From Pelomonas sp036404855 (lineage in GTDB: Bacteria > Pseudomonadota > Gammaproteobacteria > Burkholderiales > Burkholderiaceae_C), in NCBI RefSeq assembly GCF_036404855.1, contig NZ_DASWYS010000180.1, forward strand, positions 1-7,478: a stretch of DNA of 7,478 bases, given 5' to 3'. Below the pieces are notes generated by a model, which saw only the letters and a list, made by a program, of their open reading frames with translations, ran no database searches and had not been told where the DNA came from. Both the position numbers and the translations under genes were made by a program. Positions 1 through 6,178 of the stretch are shown piece after piece. Position 1 is the first letter of the stretch; each line of letters begins with the position of its first letter.

Positions 1-1407
1 CGGGCGCGGGCCGAGGTGGACCGCGTCGCGGCACTGCCGCATGCGCTGCGCGGTGCACCCGGCGCGCGGGTGACCCGGGGGCCGGTCGACGGCATGTTCG
101 CCGTCGTCGACACGCTGTTCGGCAGCGTGACGACGCTGTCCGCCGAGGCCGAGGCCATCTATCCTGAGTTGGCCATGTCGCTGGTCGGTGCTCGCTACGC
201 AGCCGAGCTGCGCGAGTACGCGGGCCGGTTGGGGTCGGAATTCAACACGCCGCTGGCCACGCAGGCGCCGCTGACGCGCGACGAGCAGCAGGCCATCCAG
301 CGGCTCGAAGGCCGCATCGAGCAGCTGCGCCGCCTCATCTGGCTGCAGGTGCGACGCGCCGACGCGCCGACGCGCTCTGCCGTCGAGCAGATGGAGGCGC
401 GTTATTTCGGTGAGGATCTGCCCTTCGTGCAGGAGTTGACGGCGCGCGGCCAGGCGGGCCAGGCCTACGGCCTCGACGCGGCCGCCTTCGTGGCTCGCTA
501 CGTGCCGTCGATGCGGACCATCGTCGAGCTGCGCGACAAGCTGTACGAAGACGGACGGCAAGCGGCGCTCGCGCGTGTCGCCGCCACGCGCGAGCGCCTC
601 GTCGTCAACGTCGCGCTCGGCGTGGCTGTGCTGTGCATCGAGCTCGGCGTCTTTCTGCTCATCCGCCACCGTGTGCTGATGCCGCTGCTGAGCAGCACGC
701 GGACGATGACGGCCATCATGCAAGGCCGCGTGCCGCCGTCCGATCACGAGCTGCCGGCCGAGCGGCTCGACGAGATCGGTGCCATGCAGCGCGCCGTCGC
801 CGCGCTGCGAGACGCCACGCTGCGCAGCCGAGCACTGGAGGCGGAGCGCGAGCAGCTCATCGAGCAATTGCGAGTCGCCAGCGACACCGACTTCCTGACC
901 GGCCTGCCCAACCGTCGGGCCTTCACCGAGCGCGCCAGCGCCCTGCTGGCGCAGTCGCGCCGCCACGGCTGGCCCGTGGCGCTGGTGGTCTTCGACCTGG
1001 ACCACTTCAAGCGCATCAACGATCAGCATGGCCACCCGGTGGGCGACCAGGTGCTGCGCGCCGCGGCCGCGCATGCGCGCGGCGAGGTCCGCGAAGGCGA
1101 GCTGCTGACACGCCACGGCGGGGAGGAGTTCGTCATGCTGGCCCCCAACTGCGCCCCCGACGAAGCCCTGCAGCTCGCCGAGCGGCTCCGCGCCACGCTG
1201 GCTGACACGCCCATCGTGACGGTCGAAGGATCGACGCTGCGCATCAGTGCCAGCTTCGGCGTGGCCTGCGCCCGGGCGCGCGAGCTGACCGACCTGGACC
1301 GCCTGTTCCACGACGCCGATCGGGCGCTCTACGTCGCGAAGGCGCGGGGGCGAAACTGCGTGGTCCAGGCCGGCGCGCTCACGCCATCCGTGGGCAACGC
1401 AGGCTGA
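1..1407 (+). CDS. Membrane-bound diguanylate cyclase (HAMP-GGDEF), 5' truncated
   Basis: Makes cyclic di-GMP from two GTP at the inner membrane in response to an unknown signal. The frame is open from base 1, so the true start and probably a first TM helix lie upstream; the GTG at 16 is only the first possible start codon inside the window. Counting from base 1, residues 1-195 are an alpha-helical, probably periplasmic sensor region with no recognised domain. A TM helix lies at about 201-221, followed by a HAMP-like linker (Pro after the TM, DEIG motif) to about 280. The GGDEF domain covers about 295-455. It keeps DxLTGLPNRR, the metal-binding FDLDHFKxIND stretch, the active loop GGEEF (1117-1131) and the ADRALYVAKxRGRN end, so it should be catalytically active. 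The inhibitory-site position reads R-E-G-E (1090-1101), not RxxD. No EAL domain is present. Function is confident; the signal sensed is unknown. Confidence 0.93.
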   Translation, partial: RARAEVDRVAALPHALRGAPGARVTRGPVDGMFAVVDTLFGSVTTLSAEAEAIYPELAMSLVGARYAAELREYAGRLGSEFNTPLATQAPLTRDEQQAIQRLEGRIEQLRRLIWLQVRRADAPTRSAVEQMEARYFGEDLPFVQELTARGQAGQAYGLDAAAFVARYVPSMRTIVELRDKLYEDGRQAALARVAATRERLVVNVALGVAVLCIELGVFLLIRHRVLMPLLSSTRTMTAIMQGRVPPSDHELPAERLDEIGAMQRAVAALRDATLRSRALEAEREQLIEQLRVASDTDFLTGLPNRRAFTERASALLAQSRRHGWPVALVVFDLDHFKRINDQHGHPVGDQVLRAAAAHARGEVREGELLTRHGGEEFVMLAPNCAPDEALQLAERLRATLADTPIVTVEGSTLRISASFGVACARARELTDLDRLFHDADRALYVAKARGRNCVVQAGALTPSVGNAG

Positions 1408-1644
1408 AGTCACGATGACCCGGGCGCACCTGGGAAGGCTCAGGCTGCGACGGGGCAGGGCGTGCCTTGGGCTCGGTGCCACGACGCTCTGACCGCGGGG
1501 AGGGCGTCTTCGGGGACGACGCGCACCCCGATGACGGCCAGGCGATCCGCCCGGGTTCTGAGGGCGCGGACTGACGGGCTGCTATCAGGCAGCGCCGCCG
1601 CCCTGAGTTAGGCTGGCGACATCCGTCTCCTAGAGCCCGCCACC

Positions 1645-1851
1645 ATGAAGATTCAGACCGTCGCCACCGCCCTTGCCATCGTGCTGGGCGCCGTCTTCGC
1701 CGCCCCCGCCGCCGAGGCGCGCGTGGCCCAGCACCACAAGGGCAGCCACGTCAGCAGTGGTGTGCAGGCCAAGAACGGCGCGAAGAAGCCCGCCAAGGCC
1801 AAGCACAAGAAGAAGGCCGCCAAGAAGGCCCAAAAGAAGACGCCGGGCTGA
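1645..1851 (+). CDS. Small secreted lysine-rich basic protein, function unknown
   Basis: A 68-residue protein with a clear Sec signal peptide: MK at the N-terminus, a hydrophobic stretch at residues 5-20, and a likely cleavage after AEA (residue 25). The predicted 43-residue mature part holds 13 Lys, 4 His and 1 Arg and no Asp or Glu, so it should be strongly cationic. Its C-terminal half is built from K/A runs resembling histone-H1-like or polycationic tails. All lysines are AAG codons, in keeping with the GC-rich genome. No strong Shine-Dalgarno precedes the ATG and no clear promoter was seen. The strongest support is the coherent signal peptide plus the stop only 9 bases before the convergent metW stop. 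I do not recognise a family. An envelope-associated, anion-binding or antimicrobial-like role would be speculation. Low-complexity composition leaves some doubt that it is expressed. Confidence 0.7.
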   Translation: MKIQTVATALAIVLGAVFAAPAAEARVAQHHKGSHVSSGVQAKNGAKKPAKAKHKKKAAKKAQKKTPG

Positions 1852-1860
1852 GATCGCCCG
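1822..1860 (-). terminator. Possible weak terminator for metXW
   Basis: Read on the minus strand just after the metW stop, CGGGC (1860-1856) and GCCCG (1848-1844) form a 5-bp GC stem around a 7-base loop. A T-rich stretch ending in TCTTCTTTT follows about 4 bases later, inside the 3' end of the convergent small gene. The stem is short and the T tract is interrupted, so this is a weak candidate for the metXW transcript end. On the plus strand no T tract follows, so it would not serve the small gene. Confidence 0.25.
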
Positions 1861-2436
1861 TCACTCGCGCTCGAACTTGAACACCGCGACGCTGGCCATC
1901 AGATTGGGCAGTGAGCGCACCGGCCTGCCGTCCTGCAGGCCGAAGCTGTCCAGGATCTTGAGCCGGTTCTTGCGCGCCAGCACGCCGAAGTCAGCGAAGG
2001 TGCCGACGCGGATGTTGGGCGTGTCGTACCACTCGTAGGGCAGAGCGCGCGTCACCGGCATGCGGCCGAACAGCACCTGCACCCGGTTGGGCCAGTGGGC
2101 GAAGTTGGGGAAGCTGACAATGCCCATCTTGCCGACGCGCGCCGTCTCCTTGAGCATCTGCTCCGCGTTGCGCAGATGCTGCAGCGTTTCCAGCTGCAGC
2201 ACGATGTCGAAGCTCTGGTCCTCGAAGATGGACAGGCCTTCCTCCAGATTGCGCTGGATGACGTTGACGCCGCGCTTCACGCAGGCCAGCAGGTTGGCAT
2301 CGTCTAGCTCCACACCGTAGCCGCTGCAACCCTTGTGCTTGATGAGGTGCTCCAGCAATTCGCCGGTGCCGCAGCCCAGGTCCAGCACACGCGAGCCCGG
2401 CGGCACCAGGGCGGCGATGGCGGGGTCGAAACTCAT
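1861..2436 (-). CDS. metW: Methionine biosynthesis protein MetW
   Basis: A 191-residue class I SAM-methyltransferase-fold protein of normal MetW length. Motif I (VLDLGCGTG) lies at residues 17-25, the acidic motif II (GVELDD) at 41-46, and the Asp/Gln-rich region FDIVLQLETLQHL at 76-88. The stretches SFPNFAHWPNR (108-118) and PYEWYDTPNIR (133-143) are typical of the MetW family. MetW is the usual partner of MetX in proteobacteria. Family knowledge says some proteobacterial MetX enzymes need MetW for full activity, while a methyl-transfer reaction has not been firmly assigned to it. Its ATG overlaps the metX stop by 4 bases (ATGA), so translation is probably coupled and both genes share one transcript. 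It ends 9 bases from the convergent lysine-rich gene. Identity is secure from motifs and context; the biochemical role is not. Confidence 0.95.
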   Translation of the reverse strand: MSFDPAIAALVPPGSRVLDLGCGTGELLEHLIKHKGCSGYGVELDDANLLACVKRGVNVIQRNLEEGLSIFEDQSFDIVLQLETLQHLRNAEQMLKETARVGKMGIVSFPNFAHWPNRVQVLFGRMPVTRALPYEWYDTPNIRVGTFADFGVLARKNRLKILDSFGLQDGRPVRSLPNLMASVAVFKFERE

Positions 2437-3608
2437 ACGGCCACCCCCTTGATCTGCAGGGGCCGGGCCGCCGGGTACAACTCGCCCGCGACGCGCTCGA
2501 AATAGGCCCTTAGCACCCCGTGATAGCGCGGGTCGTCGAGCAGGAAGGCGTCGTGGCCGTGCGGGGCGTCGATCTCCGCGTAGGACACGTCCAGGCGGTT
2601 GTCCAGCAGTGCCTTGACGATCTCGCGCGACCGTGCCGGCGAGAAGCGCCAGTCAGTCGTGAAGCTCGCCACCAGGAACTTGGCCCTCGCGCTCGCGAAG
2701 GCGCGCGCGAGGTCGCCACCATGCTCGGCCGCCGGGTCGAAGTAGTCCAGCGCGCGCGTGATCAGCAGATAGGTGTTGGCGTCGAAGTAGTCGCTGAACT
2801 TGTCGCCCTGGTAGCGCAGATAGCTCTCGATCTGGAACTCGATGTCCTGCGTCGAATAGCCCAGCTCGCCGGACTTAAGCTCGCGGCCGAACTTCTCGGC
2901 CATGACGTCGTCGCTGAGGTAGGTGATGTGGCCAATCATGCGCGCCACGCGCAGGCCGCGCTTGGGCACCACACCGTGGGCGTAGAAGTGGCCGCCGTGG
3001 AAGTCGGGGTCGGTCACGATGGCGCGACGCGCGACCTCGTTGAAGGCGATGTTCTGCGCTGACAGGTTGGGCGCCGTCGCGATGGCGATGCAGTGGGCGA
3101 GGCGCTCGGGGTAGCGCAGCGCCCAGTCCAATGCTTGCATGCCGCCCAGGCTGCCGCCCAGCACGGCCGCCAGCTTGAGGATGCCGAAGCGCTCAACGAC
3201 TCGGGCCTGCGCGTCCACCCAGTCCTGCACGGTGACGACGGGGAAGTCCGCGCCCCAGGCCCGACCGGTCGCCGGGTTGGCGTGCATGGGGCCGGTGGAG
3301 CCGAAGCAGGAGCCCAGGTTGTTGACGCCGATGACAAAGAACTTGTCCGTGTCCAGCGGCTTGCCCGGGCCAATGAGGTTGTCCCACCAGCCCTCACTCT
3401 TGGCCTGGCCGGCGTAGCTGCCGGCCACGTGGTGGCTGGCGTTGAGCGCGTGGCAGACCAGCACCGCATTGCTGCGCTCGGCATTGAGCTGCCCGTAGGT
3501 CTCGACCATCAGGTCATAGGGCCCCAGGCTGGCACCGCTGCGCAGAGGCAGTGGCTCGTCGAAATGAAAACTCTGCGGCGACACGTCGCCGACGCTACGG
3601 CCCGTCAT
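2433..3608 (-). CDS. metX: Homoserine O-acyltransferase MetX (probably O-succinyltransferase)
   Basis: Cytosolic alpha/beta-hydrolase-fold enzyme that activates homoserine by O-acylation from acyl-CoA, the first committed step of methionine synthesis. The protein is 391 residues, normal for the family. The nucleophile elbow GGSLGG places Ser153, the TTDWRF segment gives Asp319 and GHDAF gives His352, so the Ser-Asp-His triad is complete. The substrate-site stretch CHALNASHH (52-60) and NNLGSCFGSTGP (96-107) are also intact. Arg321, two residues after the catalytic Asp, sits where the family is thought to set acyl-CoA preference; with a MetW partner this favours succinyl-CoA, which is an inference. 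The start at 3608 is supported by GGAG (3619-3616) seven bases upstream. The gene is followed by metW with an ATGA overlap, and its leader holds a terminator-like hairpin. Sulfhydrylation steps are not encoded in this window. Confidence 0.96.
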   Translation of the reverse strand: MTGRSVGDVSPQSFHFDEPLPLRSGASLGPYDLMVETYGQLNAERSNAVLVCHALNASHHVAGSYAGQAKSEGWWDNLIGPGKPLDTDKFFVIGVNNLGSCFGSTGPMHANPATGRAWGADFPVVTVQDWVDAQARVVERFGILKLAAVLGGSLGGMQALDWALRYPERLAHCIAIATAPNLSAQNIAFNEVARRAIVTDPDFHGGHFYAHGVVPKRGLRVARMIGHITYLSDDVMAEKFGRELKSGELGYSTQDIEFQIESYLRYQGDKFSDYFDANTYLLITRALDYFDPAAEHGGDLARAFASARAKFLVASFTTDWRFSPARSREIVKALLDNRLDVSYAEIDAPHGHDAFLLDDPRYHGVLRAYFERVAGELYPAARPLQIKGVAV

Positions 3609-3615
3609 GGCCTCA

Positions 3616-3619
3616 CTCC
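3616..3619 (-). promoter_or_regulatory. metX ribosome binding site
   Basis: GGAG on the minus strand, seven bases before the metX ATG. It begins only three bases after the T tract of the upstream hairpin, so the hairpin, if it forms in mRNA, stands about seven bases from the ribosome binding site. Confidence 0.7.
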
Positions 3620-3622
3620 AAT

Positions 3623-3656
3623 AAAAAACCGGCGGCCACTGTTGCGGACGCCGGTT
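3623..3656 (-). terminator. Intrinsic terminator / attenuator in the metX leader
   Basis: On the minus strand, AACCGGCG (3656-3649) and CGCCGGTT (3634-3627) pair perfectly over 8 bp around a 14-base loop. Six T residues (3628-3623) overlap and follow the stem, which is the classic intrinsic terminator layout. It lies 90 bases after the chemoreceptor stop and ends 14 bases before the metX ATG. It may end the chemoreceptor transcript. Because no promoter fits between the T tract and metX, any metX transcript starting upstream must also pass through it, so it may act as an attenuator. No known riboswitch was recognised in the preceding 90 bases. The structure is seen directly; its role is inferred. 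Confidence 0.65.
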
Positions 3657-3680
3657 GGTTCGGAGTCCTGTTTAGCGGCA

Positions 3681-3708
3681 TTTGTAGAGCGCCCGCAATC
3701 CGGAACAA
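3681..3708 (-). promoter_or_regulatory. Candidate sigma-70 promoter for metX
   Basis: TTGTTC (3708-3703) and TACAAA (3686-3681) on the minus strand are separated by 16 bases and match the -35 and -10 consensus at 3 and 4 of 6 positions. A transcript from here would start near 3674 and include the whole hairpin. An isolated TAGAAT (3733-3728) is a better -10 but has no well-spaced -35; the nearby TTGACG (3762-3757) is 23 bases away. Weak support. Confidence 0.22.
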
Positions 3709-3745
3709 ATCGGCGCTATGGGACGAGATTCTATGCCGTCCGCCG

Positions 3746-5080
3746 TCACCGCTGCCCGTCAAGCCGGAACTGCGCCACGGCACCAGCCAGCAACTGCAAC
3801 TGTTGCCGCAGGCTGTCAGCGGCGGCAGCCGACTGCTCCACCAACGCGGCGTTCTGCTGCGTCATGTCGTCGAGCTGGCTGACGGCGCCGTTAATCTGGC
3901 CGATGCGCGCGCTCTGGTCGGCCGCGCCTGCGGCGACTTCGCCGATCATGTCGCTGACCTTCTGCACGTTGTCGACGATCTCCTGCATCGTCGCGCCCGC
4001 ATGCTGCACCAGGCGCGCGCCGGTCTCAGTGCGTTCGACGCTGGCGGTGATAAGCGACTTGATCTCGCGCGCAGCGCCCGCCGAGCGCTGCGCAAGCGAG
4101 CGCACCTCGGTGGCGACGACGGCGAATCCCTTGCCCTGCTCGCCCGCGCGCGCCGCCTCGACGGCAGCGTTCAGCGCGAGGATGTTGGTCTGGAAGGCGA
4201 TGCTGTCGATCAGGCCCACGATGTCGCCGATGCGGCGCGAACTGGCGTTGATCTCGTCCATCGTCGAGACCACCTCGGACACCTCCTGGCCGCCACGCTG
4301 CGCCACCACGGCCGCGCCCGCGGCCAGCTCGCGCGCCTTGCCCGCCGCGTCGGCGCCGTGACGCACGCCCTGGGTCAGCTCGTCCATGGAGTTGGTGGTG
4401 CGCTGCAGGCTTGACGCCGTCCGCTCGGTGCGCTGGCTGAGGTCGTGATTGCCCGCGGCGACTTCGTCGCTGGCCGTCTCGATGCTGAGTGCCGAGGTCT
4501 TGACCTGGCTGACCAAGCCGCGCAGGCTGGCCTGCATGGAGTCCAGCGCGCGCAGCAGGTCGGAAGCTTCGTCACGACCGGCGATTCGCACGTCGTTGTT
4601 CAGGTCGCCGCCAGCAATGGACTGGGCTACCGTGCAGGCGTAGCGCATGGGAGTGGTGATGGTGGAGGAGTTGATCAGCGTCAGCGGTACGACCAACACC
4701 AGCACCATGGCCAGCACGGCCAGCGCGCGCCAGGTGATGCGCTGCATCTCGGCGCTGAACTCGGCCTCGGCCGCGTGGGCCTGGCGGTCCACGGTGGCGA
4801 CCATCGTCTCCAGGCGCTTCTCGACCTCGCGCAGCGCCTCCCGGGGTTGCTCCGGCAGGCCTTGCGCCTGCCGCACGTCGGCCAGGGCCTGCCGGATGGC
4901 GGTGAGTTGCTGGACCTCCTGCGTCGTGCGCGTCGTGGCCTCGGCATGGAGTGCCGTCAGTTGGCGGCCGCCGAGCAGGCCGGTGAGGGCCAGAGTTGCG
5001 AACATCACCAGCACCATGGCGATGGCCCCGTGCATGCGGGTGCGGATGGTGAAACTGCGCATCCAGGTGGCGACATTCAT
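3746..5080 (-). CDS. Methyl-accepting chemotaxis protein with compact periplasmic domain
   Basis: A 444-residue transmembrane chemoreceptor that would control CheA kinase through CheW. TM1 lies at about 18-37 and TM2 at about 118-137, leaving a periplasmic domain of only about 80 mostly helical residues, clearly shorter than the ~150-residue four-helix-bundle domains of Tar/Tsr. A HAMP region follows at about 139-195 and then a long cytoplasmic coiled coil. The hairpin tip is canonical: IDSIAFQTNILALNAAVEAA (291-310) followed by RAGEQGKGFAVVATEVR. The C-terminus (FRLDGQR) lacks an NWETF-type CheR/CheB tether. The start at 5080 is backed by AAGGAAG just upstream. The gene runs towards metX and is divergent from the exporter operon; neither neighbour reveals its ligand. 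No che gene is nearby, so it is an orphan receptor here. The assignment is secure, the ligand unknown. Confidence 0.95.
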   Translation of the reverse strand: MNVATWMRSFTIRTRMHGAIAMVLVMFATLALTGLLGGRQLTALHAEATTRTTQEVQQLTAIRQALADVRQAQGLPEQPREALREVEKRLETMVATVDRQAHAAEAEFSAEMQRITWRALAVLAMVLVLVVPLTLINSSTITTPMRYACTVAQSIAGGDLNNDVRIAGRDEASDLLRALDSMQASLRGLVSQVKTSALSIETASDEVAAGNHDLSQRTERTASSLQRTTNSMDELTQGVRHGADAAGKARELAAGAAVVAQRGGQEVSEVVSTMDEINASSRRIGDIVGLIDSIAFQTNILALNAAVEAARAGEQGKGFAVVATEVRSLAQRSAGAAREIKSLITASVERTETGARLVQHAGATMQEIVDNVQKVSDMIGEVAAGAADQSARIGQINGAVSQLDDMTQQNAALVEQSAAAADSLRQQLQLLAGAVAQFRLDGQR

Positions 5081-5133
5081 GGGGTTGCTTCCTTGCTCCT
5101 TGCCGGGCCGCCGGGTGCGACCTCCTTGTCAAG

Positions 5134-5161
5134 ATGCTAATGATCGACTCGATGCTGGCAA
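5134..5161 (-). promoter_or_regulatory. Candidate sigma-70 promoter for the chemoreceptor gene
   Basis: On the minus strand, TTGCCA (5161-5156, 5 of 6 to TTGACA) and TAGCAT (5139-5134, 4 of 6 to TATAAT) are spaced by 16 bases, giving a leader of roughly 45-50 bases before the ATG. No convincing flagellar sigma-28 promoter was found in the same gap. The -10 overlaps the small palindrome and repeats in this region only partly. Unproven. Confidence 0.3.
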
Positions 5162-5233
5162 GAAGAGATTGGCTGCGCCTTGCGATTTGCCGAACACTTG
5201 GCGAAAAGTCCCGTCCAATGTGGAGTTGTTGCC

Positions 5234-6178
5234 ATGAAGCGAATCTTTCTGCCTGCGATGGCCGCGCTGCTGGCTGGCTGCGGCGACCGGCCGACCGACG
5301 GCTGGACGGGTTATGCCGAGGCGGAGCTGGTCTACATCGCCCCACCAGTGGCCGGCCGGCTCACCGAGTTGGCGGTACGCTCGGGCGAGGCCGTCACGGC
5401 GGGGCAGCCGCTGTTCGCGCTGGACGCGACGCCCGAGCTCGCGGCGGACATCGAGGCCCAGGCCCGCGCCCAGAGCGCGCTTGCCCAGGCTCGGAACACC
5501 GACAAGGGCCGGCGCGTGCCGGAGCTGGCTGTCGTGCGGGCCCAGCTGGAGCAGGCCCGCGCCGCCGAACGCTTGGCGGGCGTGGATCTCGTGCGCCAGC
5601 AGGAACTACTGACCCAGGGCTTCGTGGCCCCGGCCCGGGTGGACGATGGGGTGACGGCGCTGGCCCAGGCGCGTGCCCGCGTCGCCGAGCTGGACGCGGC
5701 GCTGGTGGTCGCCCGGCTGCCGTCGCGCGAGGACGAGCGCGAGGCCGCCCGCGCGCTGGCCGACGCGGCACGGAGCAGTCGTGCGCAGACGGCCTGGCGC
5801 GTCGAGCAGAAGCGTCAGAGCGCGCCCATGCCGGCCCGCGTGCAGGACGTCTTCCTGCGACCCGGCGAGTGGGTGCCGGCCGGTCAACCGGTGCTGGCCC
5901 TGCTGCCGCCGGCCAATCGCAAGGCGCGCTTCTATGTGCCGCAGTCGGCGGTGGGCGGCCTGAAGCTCGACACCACCGTGCAGCTGCATTGCGATGGTTG
6001 CGGTGCAGCCATTCCGGCGCGCATCTCCTTCATCGCCGCAGGGCCGGAGTACACGCCGCCGGTCATCTACTCCAACCAGCAGCGTGACAAGCTGGTCTTC
6101 CTCGTCGAGGCCCGTCCCTTGAAGGCCGAGGATGCGGAGCGCCTGCATCCGGGGCAGCCGCTGGACGTCACCCCATGA
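5234..6178 (+). CDS. HlyD-family periplasmic adaptor lipoprotein of an ABC-2 exporter
   Basis: Periplasmic adaptor (membrane fusion protein) expected to link an inner-membrane ABC-2 exporter to an outer-membrane channel. The ATG at 5234 is chosen over an upstream in-frame TTG (5180) because GGAG lies eight bases before it and because it starts a clean lipoprotein signal, MKRIFLPAMAALLAGC, with lipobox LLAGC and Cys16 as the acylation site (Gly at +2). The 314-residue protein shows the first lipoyl half-motif at about 27-65 (PPVAGRLTEL, VRSGEAVTAGQPL), an alpha-hairpin at about 67-195 rich in Ala, Arg and Glu, the second lipoyl half at about 198-225 (VFLRPGEWVPAGQPV) and a beta-barrel region to the end. 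A CDGC pair sits at 253-256. It resembles YbhG/YhiI-type adaptors. The stop overlaps the ATPase start (ATGA). The exported substrate cannot be told. Confidence 0.92.
   Translation: MKRIFLPAMAALLAGCGDRPTDGWTGYAEAELVYIAPPVAGRLTELAVRSGEAVTAGQPLFALDATPELAADIEAQARAQSALAQARNTDKGRRVPELAVVRAQLEQARAAERLAGVDLVRQQELLTQGFVAPARVDDGVTALAQARARVAELDAALVVARLPSREDEREAARALADAARSSRAQTAWRVEQKRQSAPMPARVQDVFLRPGEWVPAGQPVLALLPPANRKARFYVPQSAVGGLKLDTTVQLHCDGCGAAIPARISFIAAGPEYTPPVIYSNQQRDKLVFLVEARPLKAEDAERLHPGQPLDVTP

Noticed and set aside
1419..1434. Hairpin after the diguanylate cyclase stop (CCCGGG, CGCA loop, CCTGGG)
   Set aside because: The stem is only six pairs including a G-U, and no T tract follows, so it is not a convincing intrinsic terminator.
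3609..3745. SAM-type riboswitch upstream of metX
   Set aside because: I could not fit the gap to any known SAM or SAH riboswitch core. Only the terminator-like hairpin is well supported.
3093..4414. Long plus-strand open frames (422 and 287 codons) antisense to metX and the chemoreceptor gene
   Set aside because: They lie opposite two genes with complete, recognisable motifs. Their translations are low-complexity and domain-free. Long antisense frames are expected at this GC content.
5180..5233. Upstream TTG start for the adaptor, adding 18 residues
   Set aside because: The ATG at 5234 has a well-placed GGAG and begins a canonical lipoprotein signal peptide. The extension would bury that signal.
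5081..5233. Flagellar sigma-28 promoter for the chemoreceptor
   Set aside because: GTCGATCA resembles the -10 GCCGATAA at 6 of 8 positions, but no TAAA-like -35 lies at the required distance.
5134..6087. A 317-codon plus-strand frame overlapping the adaptor gene
   Set aside because: It is out of frame with the HlyD-like protein, is rich in Gly, Arg and Ala and has no recognisable domain. The adaptor frame has a lipobox, lipoyl halves and a good ribosome binding site.
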